Shown: positions 44,818 to 53,928, counted from the stretch's first letter. The stretch: 64,000 nucleotides of DNA from Hirschia sp964351655 (GCA_964351655.1 CAYGPD010000001.1:1-64000), one strand, 5' to 3'. Translations and numbers: made by a program. Notes: generated by a model from the letters alone, not told the origin.

Positions 44818-45504
44818 ATGTATTGGATAAGGCAGATTTCATTTCTCATTGGTTTGGGCGCGATTGTCTTTGCTGGATTTAGCTTTATGCAGGCAAAAAA
44901 AAGAGAAAAAGAAGCCTATCAGACAATTCAAAGCATGATTGATCTGGATGCACCTAGCAATATCCCGCGCACGGATAAATTGGCATTGCAAAAGCGCGTA
45001 TTCAACGTTTCCAATACCCAAAAGAAAAGCGGGGCACAGGTTAATCGCCATGATGCAAGCTTTGGGAACTGGACGACGCGTTGTTCTTTTACGCGGTCGC
45101 AATCGGATAATTTTGGGGAATGTATCGTTGTGCCTTACAACGGGAATACATCTGAAATGTCGATGATGAATTTGTCCTATAACTCATTAGCGCGGGTCTC
45201 ATATCGCGGCCGTAGAGAAGGCCGAATTGATCTTGTGACACCTTTGCGGGAGAAAGGTTCTGACATTGCCTATAAATGCAGTGATGTTGTATCTAAGGGG
45301 CCAGAGAATAAAAGCGAGAACCGTATTTTCATCAAAACCGAGGCGGAGCGTTTTATCAACCGAATGGGCCGAAGTGATTGCACCATTGAGTTTACGCGCC
45401 GAGGCGAAGAGGAAGCCACAATATATCGCTTTCTTTCGCATGGGTTTTCCCAAGCTAATATGTATGCAAAGCAATATGCTCTAAACCCCAAACTGGTTCA
45501 GTAA
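44818..45504 (+). CDS. single-pass membrane protein, unknown function
   Basis: 228 residues. One N-terminal membrane helix (ISFLIGLGAIVFAGFSFM) followed by a basic stretch (KKREKEAY) and a soluble part with scattered Cys (RCSFTRS, GECIVV, YKCSDV, SDCTIEF) spaced as if for two disulfides, so the soluble part probably faces the periplasm. No family was recognised. An upstream ATG (44776) in the same frame exists, but the ATG at 44818 has GGGAGGG before it. Confidence 0.6.
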   Translation: MYWIRQISFLIGLGAIVFAGFSFMQAKKREKEAYQTIQSMIDLDAPSNIPRTDKLALQKRVFNVSNTQKKSGAQVNRHDASFGNWTTRCSFTRSQSDNFGECIVVPYNGNTSEMSMMNLSYNSLARVSYRGRREGRIDLVTPLREKGSDIAYKCSDVVSKGPENKSENRIFIKTEAERFINRMGRSDCTIEFTRRGEEEATIYRFLSHGFSQANMYAKQYALNPKLVQ

Positions 45505-45525
45505 GCAAACGCATATATTAGAACG

Positions 45526-45981
45526 CTATTGGGTGAGGCTGCGCAGTAATCCCTTACTCGCCACTTCTACCAGATCAATCGTTTGATCGAAGTCGCGGGT
45601 ATAATAGGGATCAGGAACGTCTGTCAGGGAGGTTTTGTCTGCATATTCCAGAAATAGCTTCACGGGCGTGTCACTATTGTCAGGGCGCAAAGCTTCAATG
45701 TCATCAAAATTAGATTGGTCCATCGCGAGGATGAGATCGAAATCATAAAAGTCATTTGCGGTGAATTGGCGTGCGCGAAGTGTTGAGAGGTCGTATCCGC
45801 GACTAAGGCAAGCGTCCTGCATGGCTCCATAGGGTGGTTTACCGCTATGCCAGCTGGCAGTGCCCGCGCTGTCTATTGTCAGGTGTGATAGACCCGCTTC
45901 CTTTGCGTGCTGTGTAAAAATACCTTCTGCTGTCGGTGAGCGGCAAATATTTCCAAGGCACACAAAGAGAATACGGGTCAT
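45526..45981 (-). CDS. low-molecular-weight protein tyrosine phosphatase
   Basis: 151-residue phosphatase with the P-loop VCLGNICRSPTAEG (Cys8, Arg14) and the general-acid loop DVPDPYYTRDFDQ. In bacteria these enzymes often reverse tyrosine phosphorylation on polysaccharide kinases or arsenate-type substrates; the substrate is unknown here. It lies 9 nt downstream of the MGS-amidohydrolase gene on the same strand, suggesting co-transcription. Confidence 0.92.
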   Translation of the reverse strand: MTRILFVCLGNICRSPTAEGIFTQHAKEAGLSHLTIDSAGTASWHSGKPPYGAMQDACLSRGYDLSTLRARQFTANDFYDFDLILAMDQSNFDDIEALRPDNSDTPVKLFLEYADKTSLTDVPDPYYTRDFDQTIDLVEVASKGLLRSLTQ

Positions 45982-45990
45982 ATCAAAAAG

Positions 45991-47475
45991 TTACGCGTCA
46001 GTTGTTTCTGGTGATGGTGTTTTAGGAACAACCATTAGCTCTTCTTCTAAGTGAAGAGGAGGACGTGTGGCCCAATCAGCGATTGCGTTTAGATCATAGT
46101 CTCGACAAGCTTCCATGAGCATGCGCGTTTCTGTCCACATATCTCCATCGACGATTGGCATGAACAAGTCTGCGATATTGTCGATACCCAGATACACACG
46201 CACACCGGCTTCTTTCATTTTTACATAAGGGCCGATGGAGTTGTGCAATGGACCTTGCATGGGCAATTGCTTCATGGAGAGTGCGGCTGATGGACAAATT
46301 ACAATCCCAACATCTGCTTCTTTTACAAGCTTGATGATGCGGTCCTGTTCTGAATTATCCTTACAAGATACGGAGATTGAGTGAATACCATAAACGCGGC
46401 CTTGCATTCCGTGCTCGATTGTTTTGAGCGCGAGGAGTTCGGTCTCTGTTTGGTATGGATTGTTTTCTTGGTCCACGTGAACTTCGACCATTTTGCCAAG
46501 TTGTTTGGCTGTTTTCATGATAAAGTCGAGATGTTCGCTTTCACGTGGGCGGTCACGAGAAGGTAGGCCGCCGCAGAAGTCTGCCATTTTACAGGCTTCA
46601 ACATATTGCGCTTGCGTTTTATCATCCAGCACGCCTTCAAGTGGCTGAATACCTATTTCAAATTTTATCTGGTCTTTGTAACGCTCTTTTACTTCAACCG
46701 CCGCTTTGATCCCCTTCAGCCCGATAATGCTGTCAGCATCAATCATTGTGCGGCAATATTTAGAGCCTTGCGCAATCACTGTCTCAAGTGCGCGTGAGAT
46801 ACGTTCGACAAGATCTTCGTGCGTGTAGTTTTCTTTTAGGTGGCGGTAAAGTTCCCATTTTTTCTCCATGTCGGCATAACCCAGTGCCAAATTTTCAGGA
46901 GAGATAAGATAGGCTTTGTCGAAATGGCCGTGATGATTTGCCCATCCGCCACGCTCTTCTACAAGTTCGCGAAATTTTGCTTCAAGGTCCCACGGACGCT
47001 CCGCTGAACGTCTTTTCCAATCATATGTACCGTGTTCGATGTCAGCAATGACAGTTGCGATTGTTTCGCGAGCCACTTCGCGGTCGGTGATGAGGGGAAT
47101 GCCGTGTTTAATGGCGAGGGAACGGATTTGTTTGGCATCGGAGCCTTCGTCGTAATCTTGTTCACCGGTCAGGATGTTGATGACAAAATCAATTTGACCA
47201 TTCTGGATTAGGTCTTTGATATTTGGTTGTGTTCCGGAAGATATTTTGTGTGCAGGGGATGATTTAATATTCTGAGCTTCAAAAAGGCGTTGTGTTCCCG
47301 GTGTCGCAAAAAGGTTCACACCGATGTCTGCCATATTGCGGCAGCTTTCGAGGAGATATTGCTTGTCGTCAGGACTACCTGCACTAATCAAAAGAGCGCG
47401 ATCCCGGCCCTTTGATAGCATTTTAAGATTGAAGCCGATAAGGTCGATATTGGTATAGCGTTCGCCGTTAGCCAT
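45991..47475 (-). CDS. MGS-like domain fused to a cytosine-deaminase-type amidohydrolase
   Basis: 494-residue two-part protein. Residues about 20-140 resemble a methylglyoxal-synthase-like domain (the allosteric module of carbamoyl-phosphate synthetase and PurH): ALLISAGSPDD, GVNLFATPGTQRLFEAQNI, GQIDFVINI and IRSLAIKHGIPLITDREVA. Residues about 180-480 form an amidohydrolase barrel with metal ligands HHGHFDKAYL (His182, His184), HVDQENN (His333), GIHSIS (His365) and YLGIDNIADLFMP (Asp432), in the order of CodA. Where CodA has catalytic Glu after HxD, this has Gln336. GAGGAGAAG precedes the ATG at 47475; an ATG nine codons upstream is less likely. The substrate is unknown. Confidence 0.72.
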   Translation of the reverse strand: MANGERYTNIDLIGFNLKMLSKGRDRALLISAGSPDDKQYLLESCRNMADIGVNLFATPGTQRLFEAQNIKSSPAHKISSGTQPNIKDLIQNGQIDFVINILTGEQDYDEGSDAKQIRSLAIKHGIPLITDREVARETIATVIADIEHGTYDWKRRSAERPWDLEAKFRELVEERGGWANHHGHFDKAYLISPENLALGYADMEKKWELYRHLKENYTHEDLVERISRALETVIAQGSKYCRTMIDADSIIGLKGIKAAVEVKERYKDQIKFEIGIQPLEGVLDDKTQAQYVEACKMADFCGGLPSRDRPRESEHLDFIMKTAKQLGKMVEVHVDQENNPYQTETELLALKTIEHGMQGRVYGIHSISVSCKDNSEQDRIIKLVKEADVGIVICPSAALSMKQLPMQGPLHNSIGPYVKMKEAGVRVYLGIDNIADLFMPIVDGDMWTETRMLMEACRDYDLNAIADWATRPPLHLEEELMVVPKTPSPETTDA

Positions 47476-47504
47476 TTTTCTTCTCCTCAAAGACGCGTTC
47501 AATA

Positions 47505-47515
47505 GACAAATTGTC
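47505..47515. promoter_or_regulatory. short palindrome upstream of the MGS-amidohydrolase gene
   Basis: GACAAATTGTC, an eleven-base palindrome (GACAA, A, TTGTC) about 30 nt upstream of the start codon. The size and half-site are like GntR-type operators; the assignment is a guess. Confidence 0.25.
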
Positions 47516-47615
47516 CGTCAGTCACACTTTTCGGGAATTTATGTCAAGGCAAATGAGGTTAGAGGGTGAAATGTTTTGTGATCGAGATAAGTCCAAACCT
47601 AATTTGCGCACGTAT

Positions 47616-47640
47616 AAATCATGTAAATATTGCATGATTT
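47616..47640. promoter_or_regulatory. inverted repeat before the photolyase gene
   Basis: Perfect 8-bp arms AAATCATG and CATGATTT with a 9-nt spacer, ending directly at the GAGGAGGTGA ribosome-binding site of the photolyase. It could be an operator or a leader hairpin that masks the ribosome-binding site. Confidence 0.4.
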
Positions 47641-47653
47641 GAGGAGGTGACGT

Positions 47654-49081
47654 GTGAATTTGTGCTGGTTTCGTCAGGATTTACGACTATCTGATAACCC
47701 CGCATTGCGAACTGCAATGCGTGACAATTCTGCAGTTGCAGTTTTTATTTTGGAAGAGACTGAAAATCAGCGCCAGATGGGAAGTGCTTGCAAAGCTTGG
47801 CTGCATAAATCCCTATCGAATTTGAAACACGACCTTGAGGAATTAAACATTCCGCTCATTTTGAAGAGAGGTGATGCAAGAGAGATTTTGCCGCAACTCG
47901 CCGAAGATCTCAAAGTGGAGAATATTTATTGGAATAGACGCTATGATCCAAAAGATGTTGAGGTGGATCGGTGGATTATGGAGCGTTTAAATAAAGACGC
48001 GAAGATTGCAGAGAGCCTGAAAGCCAATTTATTATTTGAACCGTGGGAAATAAAAAGCGCTGGGGCGGGGACACCCTACAAAGTCTTTTCTCCGTTTTGG
48101 AAAGCCGCACTAAAGGAAAATAGCCCTGCTCAAAGCCTTCCTGCGCCCACTAAAGCGCAGACCATGCCTGACCTCGGCGGTGTTCAATCAGATCAATTGA
48201 GTGATTGGCAATTGATGCCGCAATCGCCTGACTGGTCCGTAAGCTTTTGGAAGGATTGGGAACCGGGTGAAGCTGGGGCAAGAAAGCGATTGGATACATT
48301 TTTAGAAATGAATCTTCAGGGATATGGCGCGCAAAGGGATGTGCCTTCCAAAAGTCACACTTCGCTTTTGTCACCGCATTTGAGATTTGGAGAAATTTCG
48401 CCGCGGCAAGTTTGGCATGGCGTGCATGCGTATGCTGGAGGAGAACTCTCCAAGGATGGGCATAAGTATTTAGCAGAATTGGGGTGGCGCGAATTTTCGC
48501 ATTCTATTTTGTTTTATGCAGATGATCTGGCCAAGAAGAATTGGAAACCAAATTTTGATGCTTTTGCATGGCAAAGTGATAGCTATGCCTTCAAGGCGTG
48601 GACGAAAGGTCAGACAGGATATCCGCTTGTTGATGCCGGTATGCGGGAATTATGGCAGACCGGATATATGCATAACCGTGTACGGATGGTGGCGGCGTCT
48701 TTTCTTATCAAGCATTTGAGAATTGACTGGCGAGACGGGGAGAAATGGTTTTGGGATACATTGGTAGATGCCTGCCCTGCGAATAATCCTGCAAGCTGGC
48801 AGTGGGTGGCGGGGTCTGGGGCTGATGCTTCGCCGTTTTTTAGGATTTTCAATCCGATTATGCAGTCGCAGAAATTTGACGCTGGCGGAGATTATATTCG
48901 CAAATGGGTGCCAGAAATTTCAAAGCTAGATGATAAGTCTATTCATACGCCTTGGGATGCGCCTGAATTGGTTTTGAAAGCAGCAGGTGTGTGTTTAGGG
49001 TCAACTTATCCAAAACCGATTGTAGACCATAAGACAGCGCGCGAAAAAGCACTTGCTGCCTATAAAGACTTGACCAACTAG
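47654..49081 (+). CDS. phr: deoxyribodipyrimidine photolyase (cryptochrome/photolyase family)
   Basis: Light-driven, FAD-dependent repair of pyrimidine dimers. The 475-residue protein has the N-terminal antenna alpha/beta domain (LCWFRQDLRLSDNPALRTAM; ENIYWNRRYDPKDVEVD) and the FAD-binding helical domain: SPHLRFGEISPRQVWHGV, ELGWREFSHSILFY, GYPLVDAGMRELWQTGYMHN, RMVAASFLIKHLRIDWRDGE, and NNPASWQWVAGSGADASPFF. It starts with GTG behind a near-ideal GAGGAGGTGA. The preceding gene is divergent, the DUF4188 gene convergent with a 4-nt overlap. CPD-type (class I) is likely but not proven. Confidence 0.93.
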   Translation: MNLCWFRQDLRLSDNPALRTAMRDNSAVAVFILEETENQRQMGSACKAWLHKSLSNLKHDLEELNIPLILKRGDAREILPQLAEDLKVENIYWNRRYDPKDVEVDRWIMERLNKDAKIAESLKANLLFEPWEIKSAGAGTPYKVFSPFWKAALKENSPAQSLPAPTKAQTMPDLGGVQSDQLSDWQLMPQSPDWSVSFWKDWEPGEAGARKRLDTFLEMNLQGYGAQRDVPSKSHTSLLSPHLRFGEISPRQVWHGVHAYAGGELSKDGHKYLAELGWREFSHSILFYADDLAKKNWKPNFDAFAWQSDSYAFKAWTKGQTGYPLVDAGMRELWQTGYMHNRVRMVAASFLIKHLRIDWRDGEKWFWDTLVDACPANNPASWQWVAGSGADASPFFRIFNPIMQSQKFDAGGDYIRKWVPEISKLDDKSIHTPWDAPELVLKAAGVCLGSTYPKPIVDHKTAREKALAAYKDLTN

Positions 49082-49581
49082 ACGCCGAGTTGGGACCAAT
49101 CATCATTGCCTCGACCAAGGCGGCCCTTGGCGGTTCGTTTTTTGCCCTTTGCAATGACTTTCGTGCCGACTTTACCCAAGCCATGGTCTGGCATGTTCAC
49201 ATATAGGCACTCAAAATCTGTCTTTTTGACCATGTAGGTCTCATGCCATGTGCCAACGTCGCCGTTTGTACCTACGGCTTTATTCATTGAGCGCCATGCG
49301 GGTACATGTGCGCACCCTTTGTGAGAGGCGTAAGCGTGGAGATGTTCAAATGACTTCCAGTATTGAACGACCATCATGCTACCAAAACCGGGGTGATAAC
49401 GATAATGGATCATTCCAAGCTCTGGTCGGCGGGCAAGTTCGCGACACATGCGTGGCATAGCAATAAAGACGGGAAGCCATTTCCAGACTTTCCACCATTT
49501 ATTGATACGCATTCCCGTTAGGAAGACGACAAAATCGTCTTCCATTTCTACGGTAATATAGTCGTTATTTGTCGCAGTCAT
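49078..49581 (-). CDS. DUF4188 family protein
   Basis: 167-residue protein with the DUF4188 pattern: FVVFLTGMRINKWWKVWKWL, FIAMPRMCREL, FGSMMVVQYWKSFEHLHAYA and WHETYMV with a spaced His. The fold is dimeric alpha/beta-barrel-like, similar to monooxygenase/dehydratase-type proteins; the reaction is unknown. A Lys/Arg-rich tail (AKGKKRTAKGRLGRG) ends it, overlapping the photolyase stop by 4 nt. Confidence 0.82.
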   Translation of the reverse strand: MTATNNDYITVEMEDDFVVFLTGMRINKWWKVWKWLPVFIAMPRMCRELARRPELGMIHYRYHPGFGSMMVVQYWKSFEHLHAYASHKGCAHVPAWRSMNKAVGTNGDVGTWHETYMVKKTDFECLYVNMPDHGLGKVGTKVIAKGKKRTAKGRLGRGNDDWSQLGV

Positions 49582-49615
49582 TACCCCATACTCACTGCTG
49601 GCATTCTAAGCTTGT

Positions 49616-50374
49616 CTAGCTCATTAGTTTTTCCATGAGATCATCAGAGATGTCATAATTGGAATAAACTGTTTGCACATCATCGAGATCTTCCAAAACC
49701 TCAATAAGTTTTAGAATTTTGGCGGCAGCCTCTTCATCTTCCACGGGAACAAGGTTTTGTGGTCGCCAAACGAGTGTTGTTGAAGAAGCTTCAATTTCTT
49801 CTCCAAATTTGCCTTCAAGCGCGGAGGCGACCTCCATTAGATCTTCACGGGCAGTGTAGATTGTGTGTGTTTCTTCATCGGATTCAACATCGTCGGCACC
49901 CGCTTCAATCGCAGCTTCCATAACAGTGTCTTCATCGCCAGCTGCAGCTGGAAAAATGATCTGGCCTACTTGGTCAAAACCAAAAGATACCGCACCCGTT
50001 TCACCAAGATTTCCGCCATTTTTTGTGAAGGATGCGCGCACATCACCTCCTGAGCGGTTTTTGTTGTCAGTGGAGACTTCAACAATCAAACCAACGCCGC
50101 CAGGCGCAAAGCCTTCATAGCGAATTTCTTCATAGGTTTCCATGTCTCCGCCAACAGCCTTATCAATGGCACGCGTGATATTGTCTTTAGGCATGGAAAC
50201 GCCTTTTGCGTTGGCAATAGCCAAGCGAAGGCGCGGATTCATGTCGGGTTCGCCACCCCCCATTTTCGCGGCGATAGTAATCTCTTTAGAAAGCTTAGCG
50301 AAAACCTTCGCTTTTTTTCTGTCCTGAGCACCTTTGCGGTGCTGGATGTTCGCCCATTTGGAGTGGCCGGCCAT
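49616..50374 (-). CDS. YebC/PmpR-family DNA-binding regulator
   Basis: 252-residue protein of the YebC/TACO1 family, DNA- or ribosome-associated, recently tied to translation of proline stretches. Signatures: MAGHSKWANIQHRKGAQDRKKAK, LAIANAKGVSMPKDNITRAI, YEGFAPGGVGLIVEVSTDNKNR and FTKNGGNLGETGAVSFGFD. Typical length. It is in the same window as efp-epmAB, whose substrate problem (polyproline) is related, though not adjacent. Confidence 0.95.
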   Translation of the reverse strand: MAGHSKWANIQHRKGAQDRKKAKVFAKLSKEITIAAKMGGGEPDMNPRLRLAIANAKGVSMPKDNITRAIDKAVGGDMETYEEIRYEGFAPGGVGLIVEVSTDNKNRSGGDVRASFTKNGGNLGETGAVSFGFDQVGQIIFPAAAGDEDTVMEAAIEAGADDVESDEETHTIYTAREDLMEVASALEGKFGEEIEASSTTLVWRPQNLVPVEDEEAAAKILKLIEVLEDLDDVQTVYSNYDISDDLMEKLMS

Positions 50375-50482
50375 TGATGCCTCTTTGTGTCTGGTTATTC
50401 ATAGATTGAGGTGTGTAACCCAATCAACATAGAAGCCGCAAGGTTTAGGCGTTCTTTAGATCTTGTGTAGTTGGCTGAAACT

Positions 50483-51208
50483 TCAACTAAAGCTGTCATA
50501 CAGAAAGTTATCTATCCAAAAGGGCACAACTTTATCTAAATCGCCATACCGAGCATCATTAAAGGATGCGGCATTGCGCGAAGGTATTGTGTTTAATTCT
50601 ACCAAGTGAGCTTTTGCTTCTGAGGCCAGTTTTAAAAAGTGGTCAGCAGGGAAAGTGTCGCTGGTGGTTCCTATGCTTATGAATAGATCGCACTCTGATA
50701 ATGCAATTTGGACCGTGTCTATGTGGTAGGGAGTTTCTCCCTTCCAAATCAAGTCTGGAAGAATTGCATTATTTTTGCTGCATTTAGGACAGGAGGTTTG
50801 GATAGCTAATTGGTGCTTATATTCTTCGCGAAATTTGCAAAACCTACAGATAGATTTGTTTAGTTCACCATAAATATGCAAAACGTTATTGATTTCAGCT
50901 TTCTCATGCAGGTCATCGTCATTTAGTGTTGCTATGGTTAGTTTTGTTGGCGAGCCATGCAGCTCCTTTTGCATATGTTTGATATGCGTGTGCGCTTTGG
51001 TGTATGGAATTTGCTTGAGATCCAGACGGCTCTGATCATAGAACGCGCGAAGGTCTTCAGCGGTATCAAGAAATGCTGAAATCTCGGTTTGGTTTGCTGA
51101 TCTGCTCAGGGAATTTGTTTTGTGTTCTTTTAAATTCAAAGGATTAGCATTTGCAGAAATGCTTGCGCCCGTAAGAATGACGACATGATTAAAATTTGGG
51201 TAGTACAT
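50483..51208 (-). CDS. degenerate sirtuin (SIR2/CobB-like), catalytic His replaced by Tyr
   Basis: 241-residue SIR2-fold protein alignable by eye to CobB: VVILTGASISANANPLNL (normally LTGAGISAESGI), TIATLNDDDLHEKAE (normally TQNIDNLHERAG), NNVLHIYGELNKSICRFC (normally NVIHMHGEL), two CxxC zinc pairs (CRFC, CPKC), FISIGTTSDTFPADHF and HLVELNTIP. The catalytic His is Tyr113, the GAG loop has Ser, and the NID motif is NDD, so ordinary NAD-dependent deacylation is unlikely. The frame is intact and the zinc site kept, suggesting selection for another role such as NAD(H)/ADP-ribose sensing. Unlinked to obvious partners; the start is at the left of a 340-nt gap. Confidence 0.82.
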   Translation of the reverse strand: MYYPNFNHVVILTGASISANANPLNLKEHKTNSLSRSANQTEISAFLDTAEDLRAFYDQSRLDLKQIPYTKAHTHIKHMQKELHGSPTKLTIATLNDDDLHEKAEINNVLHIYGELNKSICRFCKFREEYKHQLAIQTSCPKCSKNNAILPDLIWKGETPYHIDTVQIALSECDLFISIGTTSDTFPADHFLKLASEAKAHLVELNTIPSRNAASFNDARYGDLDKVVPFWIDNFLYDSFS

Positions 51209-51548
51209 TTAGAATTCAAATTGCTAGTAAAATAAAAGTCGATAAATTTGGTCGACACGCGAACATTACGTTGCGTTAATGTCTTGGGCAATATTCTTTA
51301 AGTTGCATAAAGCCTCTCAAGCGAAGTGTAATTTATCTCAAGAGGTATGGCGCGGAGCTATTTAACTTGGCATAGGGCCCGTGAAAATTTTCAAATATTC
51401 TATTTGCTGACTTTCTCCACAATTGGTCATTATGTGGTCGCAAATCTAAGTCACTAAGGTTAATGTTAAATTAGGCATTGAGTTGAGGTTGCTGTATCAT
51501 AAGCGAGCTTCGACGATGTTTGAAATTAAATGGGCTGTGAGAACTGAT
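51209..51548. promoter_or_regulatory. intergenic region between sirtuin-like and protease genes
   Basis: About 340 nt between two divergent genes. It should hold the promoters of both. I see no gene and no clear repeat; an in-frame extension of the protease upstream to 51483 exists but has no good ribosome-binding site. Confidence 0.4.
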
Positions 51549-53831
51549 ATGAGCAAAATGAAAAAACTGCGCTTTGTTGCTGGAAGTTGTGCATTGTTTG
51601 CGCTCGGGCTATCGGGGTGCGATCAGGTTGAGCAGAAACAAGACAATTTCAAAGTTTTGACTAAACGTGTAGAGGCCCAGTTGTCCCGCGATGTTCTGGG
51701 AGAGCCCACATCAGTAGATTATCTTGAGCAAGCATCGATTGAAGCGCGTGCGATGTCTGGGGTTGTCATGGGCGTTCAGGCTATTCCTGAAAGAACGCTG
51801 GAAGAAGCACTTAAAACCGAGAGTTACTTTGTCGTTGGTTCAGTGATTGCTAAGCCCAAAATTGAAATGACATCGGTCGTTGAAGAAGAAATGCCAACAC
51901 GATCAGCATTGCCTGATCCGGTTTCATCGGAAGAATCTATGGCACCAGATTCTATAGATGTACCGCCGCCCGCAGCCATGATGCGCGCGCCAGAACCAGT
52001 TATTTCTGCATTGGAATTTGAAGCAATTGAGGAAGCTGTTCCGGACGTTGTGAAGTCATTGCAGTCAAAAGATTTGCGGAAGACTTCCGAAGGTATCCAA
52101 CTTTCAAAGGAAGCGCGCCAGAAAATGAAAAGCGCGATGGACTCTGGTGAAAAAATAAAACGTGTAGAAATGCGTGAAACTGTGATGCAAAAACTTGAGG
52201 AGCCTGAAATGGTTCCAGTTCCTGTACGGGAGTTTCAGGTTCTAAAAAAAGAGATGCGAGTTCGTAGAGAATTAAATCAAGCGGCAGCACATGATGCACG
52301 TAGTCGCGCGATGAAGCGTCTTGAAAAGATGGGATTGTCAGGTGCCGCCTATGCACGAGATGGCGGTAATATGGTAATCAATATTGGTGTTGATCCAACT
52401 CATTTTGATGAAGGTATGAGAGCGAATCTGGAAGCAAAGTATAAAAGATTTGCTCCTATGAAAGTAGAAGCTCCTGTCCAAATGGATGATTGTTCCAGTG
52501 CTGCAGTACGCCTTGCTATGAAAAGTGATGCAGAGTTAGCAACACGTTGTGTCGTGGAAGATTTGAGAGCATCAGGCGATTATGAGTATGTAGAACCAGA
52601 TTATATATTCACAAATCAGTTTGAAAGACGCCCTAAAGATTTACCGGTTCGTCCAATTACAACATCAACAAAATTGACTCCCAATGACCCATTATGGGGA
52701 TTTCAATGGCACTTTAAAAACCAAGGTGAAGGTAAGAATGAATCGCTTGGTGGTGCAGGCTTTGACGACTTTTGGTCACGTGCGAGCCAGACTGGATCAG
52801 CAGGGGTTACAGTAGCGATTGTGGATACGGGATTGCAGATGTCCCACCCTGATATTCAAGCATCGCGTAATCTCGCACCTGGGTTTGATATGGTTTCAGA
52901 TCCTTTTATGGGCAATGATGGTGACGGGCGTGATGCAAACCCAGACGATCCAGGAGATGCATGTGATCCCAATGATCCGCAATCACAAGATACGTTTCAT
53001 GGAACGCATGTTGCGGGTACTGTAGGCGTTGCAGGTACAAATAATGCTTCTGGTGTCGCTGGGGGAGCGTGGAATGTGACGATTGTTCCAGTGCGTGCCT
53101 TGGGGCGGTGCGGAGGTCAGCTTTCTGACATCAATGATGCTATTCGATGGGCAGCTGGTGTTGTGCCCGCGCGTGATGATTTAGGGGATGAAATTTGGAA
53201 TGCGAACCCCGCCGACATTATCAACCTTTCAATTGGATTGTTTGAGCGCTGCCCTGCCTCCATGCAGGAAGCTATAAATGATGCCACACAAGCGGGTGCA
53301 ATTGTTGTTGCAGCTGCTGGGAATGCACGAATTGACACGAAATACTATGCACCGGGCGGATGCCAGAATGTTGTGTCAGTAGCGGCATCCGATGCTCGTG
53401 GGGAACTTACGCCTTATTCCAATTATGGAGAGGCGGTTGATATTCTCGCTCCGGGCGGTGACTTAACGCGTGATGATAATGGAGATGGACGTCCTGATGG
53501 AGTGCTCTCCACGAAATTCGCGAAGAATTGTTATGATCCAGTGACGAATGAGCCAGTCGCATCTTGTTACTATGCTTATGAGAGTGGAACCTCCATGGCT
53601 GCGCCACACGTCTCAGCCGCTCTTGCATTGCTGAAATCACAATTTCCATTGGCGACAGGCGATGAGTTGACGTCTAGATTGAAGGTGGCGACCAATTCAC
53701 GTTCACAATTGCAATGTTCTGGAAAATGTACACACTATCCAGGTGCAACACCAATTCCGGGTGAAGAGGGTTTGTGTTTTAGACCATGCGGGGGCGCTAT
53801 GCTTAATCTACAGAACGCCCAATTGGACTAG
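51549..53831 (+). CDS. lipoprotein subtilisin-like serine protease (S8) with own propeptide
   Basis: 760-residue surface protease. A lipoprotein signal (RFVAGSCALFALGLSGCDQV, lipobox LSGC) is followed by a roughly 350-residue prosegment with charged helices. The prosegment ends in an inhibitor-I9-like YEYVEPDYIF. The catalytic core has Asp426 (VAIVDTGLQMSHPD), His484 (FHGTHVAGTVG) and Ser682 (SGTSMAAPHVSAAL). A Ca-loop-like DDNGDGRPDG precedes the Ser motif, as in the other S8 protease at 38871, so the two are paralogues. Several Cys near the core may form disulfides. Chosen start: ATG at 51549. Head of an envelope protease cluster running to about 56.4 kb. Confidence 0.88.
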   Translation: MSKMKKLRFVAGSCALFALGLSGCDQVEQKQDNFKVLTKRVEAQLSRDVLGEPTSVDYLEQASIEARAMSGVVMGVQAIPERTLEEALKTESYFVVGSVIAKPKIEMTSVVEEEMPTRSALPDPVSSEESMAPDSIDVPPPAAMMRAPEPVISALEFEAIEEAVPDVVKSLQSKDLRKTSEGIQLSKEARQKMKSAMDSGEKIKRVEMRETVMQKLEEPEMVPVPVREFQVLKKEMRVRRELNQAAAHDARSRAMKRLEKMGLSGAAYARDGGNMVINIGVDPTHFDEGMRANLEAKYKRFAPMKVEAPVQMDDCSSAAVRLAMKSDAELATRCVVEDLRASGDYEYVEPDYIFTNQFERRPKDLPVRPITTSTKLTPNDPLWGFQWHFKNQGEGKNESLGGAGFDDFWSRASQTGSAGVTVAIVDTGLQMSHPDIQASRNLAPGFDMVSDPFMGNDGDGRDANPDDPGDACDPNDPQSQDTFHGTHVAGTVGVAGTNNASGVAGGAWNVTIVPVRALGRCGGQLSDINDAIRWAAGVVPARDDLGDEIWNANPADIINLSIGLFERCPASMQEAINDATQAGAIVVAAAGNARIDTKYYAPGGCQNVVSVAASDARGELTPYSNYGEAVDILAPGGDLTRDDNGDGRPDGVLSTKFAKNCYDPVTNEPVASCYYAYESGTSMAAPHVSAALALLKSQFPLATGDELTSRLKVATNSRSQLQCSGKCTHYPGATPIPGEEGLCFRPCGGAMLNLQNAQLD

Positions 53832-53854
53832 AGCTGGAACAATACACGTTCTGC

Positions 53855-53902
53855 TCTCGTTCAGTATACATATGTTAATTGTGTATAAGAGAACGAGATT
53901 TT
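53855..53902 (+). terminator. terminator or attenuator hairpin after the subtilase
   Basis: Long hairpin: arms TCTCGTTC and GAACGAGA, inner TATACA/TGTATA, with a short ATTTT run afterwards. It sits between the protease stop and the propeptide-like gene 27 nt further on. It may end the protease transcript or reduce read-through, giving fewer copies of the downstream proteins. Confidence 0.55.
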
Positions 53903-53928
53903 GGACGTCGCAATACGGGGCTTGAAAG

